Shown piece by piece: positions 50,052 to 59,602 of a DNA stretch of 64,000 nucleotides (positions are counted from its first letter, which is position 1; every line of letters starts with the position of its first letter). Position numbers and translations under genes: made by a program. Source of the stretch: Pasteurella canis (lineage in GTDB: Bacteria; Pseudomonadota; Gammaproteobacteria; Enterobacterales; Pasteurellaceae); assembly GCF_900454865.1 (NCBI RefSeq), contig NZ_UGTV01000015.1, forward strand, positions 620,001-684,000, written 5' to 3'. The notes beneath the pieces were generated by a model. It saw nothing but the letters and a program-made list of their open reading frames with translations. It was not told the DNA's origin and ran no database searches.

Positions 50052-50639
50052 TTATGAATGAGAAAATAGAGTATGATCAATAAGCTCACAGATGAGATTA
50101 ACAATGAAACAGTGATTTTCAATTATCCGGCTTTCTTTTACAGCGGGAACAGAAATTTCAAGATCATTTTCAGTTAAAAATCCTTGAATATGATCATTAC
50201 CTGAGCCTGTGAGTACAATAACAATAATACCTTTATTCACAGCACAATTAATTACGTTAGTAATAAGATCTTCATTATGAGGTAGCGGGGAAAAAGCAAC
50301 TAGAATATCACCTGCCTGAGCTATAGCATTAAATTGGCGCTGAAAGGCTGTATCTGTATTGTTGTCCAGCATCATGGATGCATTAACCGCATTATCAAGG
50401 CTTAACAAGATAGAAGGAAAACTGGGACGAGTTAACTCATATCGATTGAGTAAATTAGCAACTAGCAATTGTGCATTAATGTAAGAACGGCCATTACCAC
50501 AAGCAATAATTTTATTACCTCTTAACAAACAATCAACAATACTTTGAGCTGCTTGGGCAATATTATCAGGTAATAAACTCGAAGCAGAGATATGAGTTTG
50601 AATACTTTCAGTGTATAAATCTTTAAGTTTTTCTAACAT
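50052..50639 (-). CDS. diaA: DnaA initiator-associating protein DiaA
   Basis: A 195-residue SIS-domain protein (E. coli 196). DiaA forms tetramers that bind DnaA and time replication initiation at oriC. NKIIACGNGRSYINAQLLVANLL near residue 40 and the central SIS fold support the call; GmhA, the close paralogue, is less likely because of synteny. It begins two bases after the yraN stop. Confidence 0.9.
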   Translation of the reverse strand: MLEKLKDLYTESIQTHISASSLLPDNIAQAAQSIVDCLLRGNKIIACGNGRSYINAQLLVANLLNRYELTRPSFPSILLSLDNAVNASMMLDNNTDTAFQRQFNAIAQAGDILVAFSPLPHNEDLITNVINCAVNKGIIVIVLTGSGNDHIQGFLTENDLEISVPAVKESRIIENHCFIVNLICELIDHTLFSHS

Positions 50640-50641
50640 AG

Positions 50642-51004
50642 TTATTCATCAAGAAAATTCATTATCCATTCGATATCTTGTGTTGTTTTACCGAAGGCAA
50701 TAAGGTCAAAACGGCAATCAGTATCTTCCAAACTACGCTCTTGTTGAGCAAGCCATAAGTTAGCGGCATTTAGCCATTTTTGTTGTTTATACCAATCAAC
50801 ACTTTCAATTGCAGAGCCAAATCGGTTATTTCTACGCTGGCGAACCTCAATGAAAACGATAGTTTCTTGATCTAACATGATTAAATCAAGTTCACCACAT
50901 TTAAACGATTGATTTGCAGCAATAAATTGTAGACCTTTGGACTCTAAAAAAAGGCGAGCTTGGTATTCAAATCTCGCCCCTTGTTGACGACTTAATGAGA
51001 ACAT
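50642..51004 (-). CDS. yraN: YraN, UPF0102 nuclease-fold protein
   Basis: A 120-residue protein of the UPF0102 family. The restriction-endonuclease-like core [21 protein letters not shown] contains the Asp and Glu-x-Arg/Lys residues of the fold. The start at 51004 ([20 protein letters not shown]) is two bases after the lpoA stop; a longer frame overlaps lpoA but lacks homology. The function is unknown although the gene is very widespread and is linked here to diaA and lpoA. Confidence 0.9.
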   Translation of the reverse strand: MFSLSRQQGARFEYQARLFLESKGLQFIAANQSFKCGELDLIMLDQETIVFIEVRQRRNNRFGSAIESVDWYKQQKWLNAANLWLAQQERSLEDTDCRFDLIAFGKTTQDIEWIMNFLDE

Positions 51005-51006
51005 TT

Positions 51007-52725
51007 TTAGTTCAATGAGATGATTCCACCACTTTGGTATTGGAACCAAGTCATCTCTCGTTCAATATTACAGTTTGCACCCGCACTCAGTTTACCTGTT
51101 AAACCATCGATATTATAGCCTGGTACTTGACGTAATTCATTAAAGTGATTAATTAGCAACCATGCATCAGCACCCATTGCGTAGAGACGCATAAGTGAAA
51201 AGTCACCTTTAGTAAGTTTTTCAATTTTTTTGTATTGTGCAGATGTGACATCTTTAAAGAATGGAATATCACTAAATTGTAATCCCTCCATCAATAATCG
51301 ATATTCAGGGCCGTTATTGGCAGAGTTACTACGTGAGCTAGCATATAATTTAACTTGTCCATTGCTGTTATCAATAGTTGTCTTAATTTCTGCTAATTGT
51401 TCACTCATCGCTACGATATAGATTCCTTGTACACTTTGACTGGCGCTTTCTAAACTATAAGTAATATCTGCTGCTTGAGTATAAAATTTAATATTGGCAT
51501 CAGTTGCGGCAAGTTGTTGCCAGCGAATATTAAATGCAGATGCAGTACGACGACCAAGATCATTTTGCGGTACAAAAACTAGTGGGGTACGGATACCATC
51601 GCTCCACATTTTATTTGCGGCAGACTCAGCCTCATCCTCAGGTGATAATCCGTAATAACATAATTGTCCGATAGTGCGTTCATTTGAGGTTGAGTTTAAT
51701 GTTAACACATCTAATCCTTGTACTAAGCTAGGATTATTTAAAATGGTATCTACATTTTGTTTTAGCAACGGACCGACTAGAGTTCTAATTCCTGATTGTT
51801 TTACTTGATCAAGAATTTGATCGATAGGTGTGGCCATAGTATCAAATATTTGTACTTGTGCACCTGAATTATCTTTAGATGCATCAAATCCTGCTTTTAT
51901 TGTATTACCAATGAGTTGAGCGTTACCACTTAATGGCAATAATAATGCTACTTGTGAAAAAGTTGTTTGTTGGAAGTTAAATAAACTTTGTAATTCAGTT
52001 GGAAATAAGTAAGCTGCGGAGTGAGTTGGGTAGGCAACTTTCCATTGTTGAATAGCTGAACTTAATTGTACTGGACTACTTAGGTTAGCATTATAAGCGC
52101 GTACTAGAGCTAGCCATCCGCCTAGTGCTGCATTACCATTTGCCGTAGCATTATTGATCACCCCTCGATTAGCATTGCGTAATAAAGTCCAAGTGCGGTC
52201 AATATTAGCTTGTTTGCGAGGTACATCTGATAAGTATTGATCTATTTGAATTCGTGCTTTAACAGCCTCTATCACATCATAACGGTTTTCTGCAATTCGT
52301 GCGGCAATTTCATAATAACGAGCCATTTGTGAATTGCTTAATTTGGCTAGATTGATTAATTTCAGTTGATTTTCAGCGACAGTATTTTGTTGTTTAACCG
52401 CTGAAATGTGGGCATCAATGATAGATTTATCAAGTAATTGTTCATCTGTTAACTGTTTTAATTCTGCTAATAATGCTTGTGCTTGTGGTAATTTATTTTC
52501 TGTAATTAATACACGAGCAGCTAATAGTTTATAAGTTTGTTGTTCTTCAATATTTTGTGCCTGATACATTTTATTCATATAAAATTCAGAGCTTGCATTT
52601 GCATCGCTCCTTAAAGCACTCGTTGAGCCACTATCAAATAACGTAGTACAGCTGGCAAGAAAAAGAGTAAAGAAAAAAGGCATTAATCGATTTTTTAAAT
52701 TAATGTGTTGTAATAGAATAGTCAT
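51007..52725 (-). CDS. lpoA: penicillin-binding protein activator LpoA
   Basis: A 572-residue outer membrane lipoprotein that reaches through the periplasm to activate PBP1A. The start at 52725 has GGAG five bases upstream and gives the lipobox LASC. An N-terminal helical TPR-like domain ([20 protein letters not shown]) is followed by a periplasmic-binding-protein-like C-terminal domain ([40 protein letters not shown]). It resembles H. influenzae LpoA throughout. The C-terminal cysteines are conserved. It is divergent from rsmI. Confidence 0.95.
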   Translation of the reverse strand: MTILLQHINLKNRLMPFFFTLFLASCTTLFDSGSTSALRSDANASSEFYMNKMYQAQNIEEQQTYKLLAARVLITENKLPQAQALLAELKQLTDEQLLDKSIIDAHISAVKQQNTVAENQLKLINLAKLSNSQMARYYEIAARIAENRYDVIEAVKARIQIDQYLSDVPRKQANIDRTWTLLRNANRGVINNATANGNAALGGWLALVRAYNANLSSPVQLSSAIQQWKVAYPTHSAAYLFPTELQSLFNFQQTTFSQVALLLPLSGNAQLIGNTIKAGFDASKDNSGAQVQIFDTMATPIDQILDQVKQSGIRTLVGPLLKQNVDTILNNPSLVQGLDVLTLNSTSNERTIGQLCYYGLSPEDEAESAANKMWSDGIRTPLVFVPQNDLGRRTASAFNIRWQQLAATDANIKFYTQAADITYSLESASQSVQGIYIVAMSEQLAEIKTTIDNSNGQVKLYASSRSNSANNGPEYRLLMEGLQFSDIPFFKDVTSAQYKKIEKLTKGDFSLMRLYAMGADAWLLINHFNELRQVPGYNIDGLTGKLSAGANCNIEREMTWFQYQSGGIISLN

Positions 52726-52801
52726 GATTACTCCGTTTGTTAACAACAATAGAAAGATCTTACTTATCTCACTCATTAAAAGCAAATAAAAGAAGTCTCA
52801 A

Positions 52802-53647
52802 ATGAATAATTTAACAGGAATTTTATATATTGTCGCCACACCGATTGGTAATTTACAAGATATTACACAACGTGCATTAGAGGTTTTTTCTAACGTAGAT
52901 TTAATTGTCGCGGAAGATACTAGACATAGTGGTTTGTTATTGAGTCATTATGGGATTAAAAAACCTTTTTTTGCGTTACATGATCATAATGAACAACAAA
53001 AAGCCCATCTTTTAGTAGAAAAATTACAGCAGGGATATCATGTTGCGTTGATTTCTGATGCTGGCACACCTTTGATCAGTGATCCTGGTTTTCATTTAGT
53101 ACGACAATGTCGTCAAGCTGGAATCAAAATAGTCCCTTTACCAGGTGCTTGTGCAGCTATTACTGCACTTTGTGCATCAGGAATTCCTTCAGATAGGTTT
53201 TGTTTTGAAGGCTTTTTACCAGCTAAAACAAAAGCAAGATGTGATAAATTAAAAAATTTAGCCGAAGAAGACCGCACTTTAATTTTTTATGAGTCTACAC
53301 ACCGTATTTTAGATACGTTAGTTGATATAGAGGAAGTTTTTGGTAAAGAGCGTTATGTTGTGTTAGCACGTGAAATAACAAAAACATGGGAAACGATTGT
53401 CGGTGATAATGTTGCGAATTTACGCCAATGGTTACAAGAGGACCCAAATAGAATCAAAGGTGAAATAGTCTTAATTATTGAAGGCAAACCAAAATCTGAA
53501 AAAGAGGAAATCGATCCCCAAGCGATCAAAGCGTTAAAATTAATCAGTCAAGAATTACCTTTGAAGAAAGCTGCTGCTATTGTAGCTGAGTTATATCATT
53601 ATAAAAAAAACTTTTTATATCAATATGGGTTAAGGCATTTAAGCTAG
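52802..53647 (+). CDS. rsmI: 16S rRNA (cytidine1402-2'-O)-methyltransferase RsmI
   Basis: A 281-residue tetrapyrrole-methylase-fold enzyme that 2'-O-methylates C1402 in the decoding centre. [38 protein letters not shown] and [17 protein letters not shown] are diagnostic. It is divergent from lpoA with 76 bases between, as in E. coli. The accessory two-gene module begins downstream. Confidence 0.96.
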   Translation: MNNLTGILYIVATPIGNLQDITQRALEVFSNVDLIVAEDTRHSGLLLSHYGIKKPFFALHDHNEQQKAHLLVEKLQQGYHVALISDAGTPLISDPGFHLVRQCRQAGIKIVPLPGACAAITALCASGIPSDRFCFEGFLPAKTKARCDKLKNLAEEDRTLIFYESTHRILDTLVDIEEVFGKERYVVLAREITKTWETIVGDNVANLRQWLQEDPNRIKGEIVLIIEGKPKSEKEEIDPQAIKALKLISQELPLKKAAAIVAELYHYKKNFLYQYGLRHLS

Positions 53648-53735
53648 CTTTTATGACAAAAATATTTCACTTGAGTTCTGTGAGGAATAAATTTATTTAA
53701 TTAAATTAAATAAATCAGGTTTTGCTATAAATTGT

Positions 53736-53765
53736 TTGTCTTTTATTCTCGTTTTTGATTATAAT
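53736..53765 (+). promoter_or_regulatory. candidate promoter of the RyR/TIR-STAND module
   Basis: TTGTCT (53736-53741), an 18-base spacer and TATAAT (53760-53765). It is the only good sigma-70 match between rsmI and the next gene and would give a leader of about 87 bases. No terminator is evident after rsmI, so read-through is also possible. Confidence 0.55.
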
Positions 53766-53858
53766 CCCGTCCCTAATTTTTATGTGGGTATTTGATGATG
53801 CCCATTATTAATTATTTGTTTTCATTTCCAAATATAAAGCGATTTAAAATAAACGGAT

Positions 53859-55712
53859 ATGATGAATCAATTACATCGTAGAGCCCAAAATAAAGGCTAT
53901 ACTATTTATTTCCTCTTGAGTATTTTTTTCTGTCTCGGTTTATGGGGCTATCGTGAGCAACATTATTCATTTGTAGATGGTTTATACAACAGTATTAAAT
54001 TAATTGTGATTAATGGGGAAGAACATGCCCCAAATTGGCAAATAGAGTTAGCAAGATTTGCGTTACCATTATTTACAATTGTTGCTGTCGTTAAATTGTT
54101 TCTACAAGTGATCGGTCAGAAGCTAACATTTCTTAGCCTAAAATTATTTCCTCCTCGTATGGTTGTTTTTGGTACAACCAAATTAGCTTTTGTTTCTAGT
54201 ATGCTAATTAAACATCCAGGTAGAAAGCTATTTGTTGATGTTTCTAAAGATGGAATAGATTATTACGGTGAGTTGCCTAACCGTCATTATAAATTACTAC
54301 ATTTACCAGAATTATCTTTTGAACAATTAAATAGTTTGAATTTAAAATCTGCTAAAACTATTTATATAGTTGCTCAGCAAGATGAAATTAATATTACATT
54401 AGCGGAATCTATTATTTCACTCCTTAATAGAACAAATAGTAAACCTCGTTTATTAATTAATGTTAAAAATCGATTGGTGTCACGAATTGCTAATCAGGAA
54501 TATATTTTTGAGCAATATCGCAGTGAAAAAGGTGAAATTGTCTGGGGAAATGCGATTCATAGCGCTGCACGTTTATTGTTACAAAAACGCCCTCCATTAA
54601 GGGAAAGTTCATTATCAACGAATGGTGTTTTACATATTGGGATTGTGGGATTTACTCCTCTTACGCAGCAATTAATCTTAAATATTATGCGTAATTGTGT
54701 TTATTTAAATATTAAGAAGATTTATTTAAGTATTTTTAGTCAGCATCTAGAGGCTTACGAACAGTTTTTGCAGGAAAATCCGCTCCTATTAAAAGAGAAT
54801 CAGAGTAAGAAAATTTATGGGGGAGGTGGATTCCCATTAGAAGCAAATCATTATGTATGCTGTGAAACACATATTTCACCAGCGTTACTTACTGATGTAA
54901 TAGCAAAACATGGTGCATTTAACCACATTTATATTACAGATGAAACAGATTACGTGGTATTGGAAGCATGTTATAAAATCAGACAAAGCTTAACCGCACT
55001 TCAAGTACCCGCTTATCTCACAGCTTGTTTATTTGGAAAAGACCTTGCTTATGTAGAAAAGCTCAATCTAGTTGCCCATGCTAATCAAGTTGATAATCAA
55101 GATATATACTATTTTTCGATTATTCAAAGTAATATTAATTATCCTTATGAAGAAGCGAATGATGTATTATCGTTAATTATACATACTGCTTATAAAGCTG
55201 TTCGTAGCCGTGCGTTTCCGCCAATAAAGTCTGTCGAGTTTGGACCTCAATTTGCTCGCGCATTTTTAGAAAATATTGATTCGGCTAATAGAGACTGGCG
55301 GGAGTCTTTACAGGAAGGATTTAAACATTCGAATCGTTGTGCAGCAGATCACTTATTTATCAAACTGAGAGAGCTTGGATTTGAATTAGTACATCAAAAA
55401 GAATATGCTTCTCAAGATTTGTTAATAGCAGAATTACATTGTGTAATTCAACAATATCTGACCCCAATGTTAAAATTAGAGCATCAGCGTTTTTATCAAG
55501 AGCGCCTCACAGATGGTTGGCTTTATGCGAAACAGAATGATGAAAAACAACAATTGAATTGCAGTTTAGTCCCTTTTGAGCAACTTCCAGAATTAGAAAA
55601 ACATAAGAATGAATGTTTATTACGTTTAATTCCTTTTGTTTTAGCACAACCAATGGTAAGGCAACATTACCAACTTAAAAAGATAAATCGAGTAGCTGAC
55701 ATTACTTCATAA
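53859..55712 (+). CDS. two-helix channel-like membrane protein with Rossmann units and RyR-like C-terminus
   Basis: A 617-residue protein. Two membrane helices (about 14-31 and 66-86) bracket a loop, HYSFVDGLYNSIKLIV, placed like the pore helix of two-helix potassium channels but without a GYG filter. A first Rossmann-like unit starts MVVFGTTKLAFVSS (about 101-130), a second at LHIGIVGFTPLTQQLI (258-273). Both lack a classical GxGxxG. Near the C-terminus (about 538-592) is an RyR-like pattern: an aromatic-basic helix, then DGWLYAK, then FEQLPELEKHKN. I infer membership of the bacterial TrkA-like/RyR proteins described among nucleotide-centred conflict systems. A USS lies at 54993-55001. The next gene follows in the same direction after 85 bases. 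Confidence 0.7.
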   Translation: MMNQLHRRAQNKGYTIYFLLSIFFCLGLWGYREQHYSFVDGLYNSIKLIVINGEEHAPNWQIELARFALPLFTIVAVVKLFLQVIGQKLTFLSLKLFPPRMVVFGTTKLAFVSSMLIKHPGRKLFVDVSKDGIDYYGELPNRHYKLLHLPELSFEQLNSLNLKSAKTIYIVAQQDEINITLAESIISLLNRTNSKPRLLINVKNRLVSRIANQEYIFEQYRSEKGEIVWGNAIHSAARLLLQKRPPLRESSLSTNGVLHIGIVGFTPLTQQLILNIMRNCVYLNIKKIYLSIFSQHLEAYEQFLQENPLLLKENQSKKIYGGGGFPLEANHYVCCETHISPALLTDVIAKHGAFNHIYITDETDYVVLEACYKIRQSLTALQVPAYLTACLFGKDLAYVEKLNLVAHANQVDNQDIYYFSIIQSNINYPYEEANDVLSLIIHTAYKAVRSRAFPPIKSVEFGPQFARAFLENIDSANRDWRESLQEGFKHSNRCAADHLFIKLRELGFELVHQKEYASQDLLIAELHCVIQQYLTPMLKLEHQRFYQERLTDGWLYAKQNDEKQQLNCSLVPFEQLPELEKHKNECLLRLIPFVLAQPMVRQHYQLKKINRVADITS

Positions 55713-55797
55713 TTTAATTTCGTACTACACTTTTAAATAAAAATAACTGTCTGCGTTATTTAATAGGATATTTTGTTTTGTATAAGGATATTTAACA

Positions 55798-58700
55798 ATG
55801 ACCCAATTATTTATTAGTCATTCTAGTCTAGATAATGCTGAATCTATTGCTTTATATAATTGGCTCAGTGAATTAGGTTGGTCTTTATTTTTAGATTTAG
55901 ATCCTAATAATGGTATTCACGTTGGAGAGGAATGGCGAAAAAAATTAGGTAGTTCAATTAATGAATGCGAAGGCATGATATTGCTGATTTCTGATAATTG
56001 GTTGATTTCCCCACACTGTTTATCTGAATATCAGATGGCAGCGGCATTAAATAAACCCATTTTCCCTTTAATTATTAAATCACCTACTAAATATCGTATC
56101 CCTCATGCTATTTTAGATAAATGGAATATCGGAAATCTTGAAATTGGTCACCCAAAAGTAACTATTCCGATATTATTACCTTCAGGGCAATCAAGCATGG
56201 TTGCTTTTAGCCAAAGTGGCTTGAATGGATTAAAACGAGGTTTAACTTATGCAGGATTACATCCAGATTTCTTCCAGTGGCCACCTTTATCTCGTTATGA
56301 CAACCCGCCTAGTCCATATAAAGGTTTAAAACCACTTGAATTTGAAGATGCAGGGCTTTTATTCGGAAGAGATGGTGCGATTAAAGCACTGTTATCAGAA
56401 TTACAACGTTTGCGTGAAACTACTCAAATTCGTTTTGTTGCAATACAAGGGGCTTCGGGGTCTGGAAAGTCTTCTTTTTTACGAGCAGGGATTTTACCAA
56501 GACTTGCTCGTTTGCAACAACAATTTTTAGTATTACCACTTATTCGACCAAATCAGCTTGTTTTAAGTGGTGAAAAAGGATTGATTGAAGCATTATTTCA
56601 ACTTTGTAAAAAATTAGATATTCGACGTACTAAAAAATCAATTAAGGAGCTTGTAACTAAGCCTACATTGCGTATCGCTTTAAAAGCATTTTTACTTTGT
56701 ATTTTAAGAAGAGCGAGAGGAAAACTAGAGTTTCAACAGAATTCGGATTTACCAACTTTGATTATTTCTGTTGATCAAGCTGAAGAACTTTTTACTTCAT
56801 ATAATGAAGAAACGAGTCAATTTTTGCAATTAATTGCGGAGTTAATACATTGTGATGAACTCGATGTCATGGTGTTATCAACGATTCGTACTGATGCTTA
56901 TTCTGCTTTACAAGTTGCAGAAAAATTAGAAGGGATTGATCAATATCCTTTTTCATTACCCCCAATTGCAAAAGGTGCCTATCAACAAATTATTGAAGGT
57001 CCCGCAAAATTATTAGAGAAAACACAAAAGCCACTTTGGATTGATCCTCAGTTAACGGATAGATTGCTAAAGGACTTAGAACAAGATGGCGGTAAAGATG
57101 CTTTACCTCTATTAGCTTTTACTTTAGAGCGGTTATATTTAGATTATGGTAGTAATGGTAAATTAGAACTTAAGGAATATTTGACCTTTCAAGACGAATA
57201 TACTCAACAGCATTCTGGACTTGGTGGACTACAAGGTGCTGTATCTATTGCTATTGATGAAGCATTAACGAAAGCACAACAAGATCCTCGTTTACCTAAA
57301 AATCATAACGATCGTATTATGTTATTACGTCGGGCGATTATCCCTTATTTAGCCAGTATTGATGTAAAAACACACCAACCACACCGTAAGGTAGCACATT
57401 ATATTGATTTCCCTGAAGATGTAAGACCAATTATTGATAGTTTAGTAGAAAGTCGTTTACTGACAAAAGACTATAATGCGCAATTTTTAGATAACAAAAG
57501 AAAACATAGCAATGAGCAGGGAATTACAGTTGAATTTGCTCATGAAAGTATTTTACGTCAATGGCGTTTGCTTTCAGATTGGTTAAAAGAAGATATAGCC
57601 GATTTATTTTTATTAGAAATGCTGCAAGCAGAAACTATCGTGTGGTTACGTACTCAAAAACATACAGAATGGCTACGTTTGAGTGGTTGTCGTTTACAGG
57701 AAATGGATCGCTTAGAGCAAGGGAAATTTAAAGCTTATCTCACACCAGTACAACGAGAATATTTGGATTGCTGTCGTGTACAAGAACAGTTGCAGCAAGT
57801 GAATGAGTTAAGAAAAGCCAGAGCTCTCATTACAGTCAGATCTCGTGCGTTGAAACGTGTAAAAATGAGTTTAGGTATTTCTTCTTTATTGTTAATACTA
57901 TCTATTGGTGTGGGGTGTTTTGCATTTGATAAGAAACAAGAGGCTGAGCAGCAAACATTAAAATATCAAATGGAATTAGAAAGATCAGAAACATTATTAC
58001 ATGAAATTAGTACTGCAGTCAGTTTTCTAAATTTTGATCTGCGTAATGTACTAGAACAATATGTCCCTGCGACAAAACAAGCTGTCATTTATCAAGAAAT
58101 TGAAAAACTAATACAGCATTTGGAAGAAAATACTTGTTATGAAGGGCTAAGAGAAATTGCTGTAGCTTATATGAATCAAGGGAATCATGCAAAAGAATTG
58201 GGTGATGTCGATAAAGCAAGTTTTTACTATCAACGTGCATTTGCTGAATTTCAGTATTTAGCCGATAAAACACCAAATGATTTAGAAATTCAACATGATT
58301 TAAGCATGGCTTATGAAAATATTGGACATCTTGCAGAAATCCAACAAGACTTAAATGCTGCAGAACAAAGTTATCAAGCTGTTCTAGGAATTAGACAAAA
58401 ATTAGTTCAAAAAGATCCTACAAACTTTAAATTACAAGGTAGTCTAAGTCATATATATAAAAAATTGGGCGATATTAGCCAATTAATGAACCAATTTGAA
58501 CAATCTCTATTTTATTACCAAAATGCTTTTAATATTGATCAGGATATTTATCAAAAAAATCCTGAACATTATGATGTACAAAGAGAATTGAGTATTTCTT
58601 ATTATAATTTAGGCCATTTAATGCAAACTCAGTATCAGTATGCTCAAGCATTTAATTACTATCAAAAAGAATTTACTATTATTGATAAATTAGTTAAACA

Positions 58701-59586
58701 AGATCCAAAAAATCAACAAATTTTACATGACTTGAGCATGATATATGAGCGCTTAGGTGATGTGAAATTAGCTGAAAATAATCAGAAAGAAGCGCTAGAT
58801 TATTATCAAAGAAAGTTAAATATCGCTAAAAAACAGATTCTTCAAGATCCTGATAATTTGCAAATTCAACATAATTTAGCCTCTTCTTATGATAAAGTCG
58901 GCAATGTTTTTCGTATACAAAAACAATTTGATCAAGCTCTTTTATACTACCAAGAAGCTTTTACAATTTTCCATGATATAGATGATAAATATCCTAATCA
59001 TAGGCAAAATCAGAGGAGTTTGGGCATATCTTATGCGAAGTTAGCGAGTATCGCATTAAGTCAAGAAGATATAAAAAAAGCTTCGAATCACTATCACCAA
59101 GCATTTGATATTTTTGAACATCTTTCTGAAGAAAGACCAGCTAATCAGCAAATACAACGTATTTTAGGTATTTTGTACTATAAATTAGGTGACATTGCTC
59201 TGGCTGAAGGAAATGCGATACATGCCAGTGAACGTTATCAATCTGGGTTTACGATCATACATAAACTTTATTTAAATTCGCCTAATAGCCCTTGGGTACA
59301 AGCGGATTTAGCTCGTAGTTATGAGAGATTAGGTGATTTTGCTAGATTACAGCAAAATTATACGCAAAGTCATTATTACTATCAGCAATCATTAGAAATA
59401 GCCCAAACGCTATTAGCAAAACAGCCTAAAAACTATCGATTATTTCGCAGAACAGCTACAGTACACCAGAAATTAGGCGATGTTTTAAGTCATTTTGACA
59501 AGTCAGAACAAAGTGTATTTCATAATATGAAGTACAATATGCTAAAAGGAACATGGGATACAAAATCCATGGCAAAAAAGAAATAA
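55798..59586 (+). CDS. TIR - nSTAND1-type NTPase - transmembrane - TPR protein
   Basis: A 1262-residue modular protein. Residues 1-125 are a TIR domain (QLFISHSSLDNAES, LFLDLDPNNGIHVGEEW, then SDNWLISPHCLSEYQMA with Glu77 in the catalytic position of NAD-cleaving TIRs). Residues about 172-600 are an nSTAND1-type NTPase: YKGLKPLEFEDAGLLFGRD, Walker A GASGSGKSS (218-226), Walker B ISVDQAEELF (Asp326) and AHESILRQWRLL. A membrane helix (691-709) follows a very basic stretch. Residues 787-1235 are ten TPR-like units with an exact 48-residue pitch. AAGGA precedes the ATG. Such proteins act as immune or signalling sensors; the function here is inferred. Confidence 0.83.
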   Translation: MTQLFISHSSLDNAESIALYNWLSELGWSLFLDLDPNNGIHVGEEWRKKLGSSINECEGMILLISDNWLISPHCLSEYQMAAALNKPIFPLIIKSPTKYRIPHAILDKWNIGNLEIGHPKVTIPILLPSGQSSMVAFSQSGLNGLKRGLTYAGLHPDFFQWPPLSRYDNPPSPYKGLKPLEFEDAGLLFGRDGAIKALLSELQRLRETTQIRFVAIQGASGSGKSSFLRAGILPRLARLQQQFLVLPLIRPNQLVLSGEKGLIEALFQLCKKLDIRRTKKSIKELVTKPTLRIALKAFLLCILRRARGKLEFQQNSDLPTLIISVDQAEELFTSYNEETSQFLQLIAELIHCDELDVMVLSTIRTDAYSALQVAEKLEGIDQYPFSLPPIAKGAYQQIIEGPAKLLEKTQKPLWIDPQLTDRLLKDLEQDGGKDALPLLAFTLERLYLDYGSNGKLELKEYLTFQDEYTQQHSGLGGLQGAVSIAIDEALTKAQQDPRLPKNHNDRIMLLRRAIIPYLASIDVKTHQPHRKVAHYIDFPEDVRPIIDSLVESRLLTKDYNAQFLDNKRKHSNEQGITVEFAHESILRQWRLLSDWLKEDIADLFLLEMLQAETIVWLRTQKHTEWLRLSGCRLQEMDRLEQGKFKAYLTPVQREYLDCCRVQEQLQQVNELRKARALITVRSRALKRVKMSLGISSLLLILSIGVGCFAFDKKQEAEQQTLKYQMELERSETLLHEISTAVSFLNFDLRNVLEQYVPATKQAVIYQEIEKLIQHLEENTCYEGLREIAVAYMNQGNHAKELGDVDKASFYYQRAFAEFQYLADKTPNDLEIQHDLSMAYENIGHLAEIQQDLNAAEQSYQAVLGIRQKLVQKDPTNFKLQGSLSHIYKKLGDISQLMNQFEQSLFYYQNAFNIDQDIYQKNPEHYDVQRELSISYYNLGHLMQTQYQYAQAFNYYQKEFTIIDKLVKQDPKNQQILHDLSMIYERLGDVKLAENNQKEALDYYQRKLNIAKKQILQDPDNLQIQHNLASSYDKVGNVFRIQKQFDQALLYYQEAFTIFHDIDDKYPNHRQNQRSLGISYAKLASIALSQEDIKKASNHYHQAFDIFEHLSEERPANQQIQRILGILYYKLGDIALAEGNAIHASERYQSGFTIIHKLYLNSPNSPWVQADLARSYERLGDFARLQQNYTQSHYYYQQSLEIAQTLLAKQPKNYRLFRRTATVHQKLGDVLSHFDKSEQSVFHNMKYNMLKGTWDTKSMAKKK

Positions 59587-59602
59587 AGACCCTAAGCTAT
59601 TT

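Noticed and set aside
52726..52785. Upstream Met start of lpoA adding 20 residues
   Set aside because: The extension would precede the signal peptide; GGAG before 52725 and the lipobox spacing fit the shorter protein.
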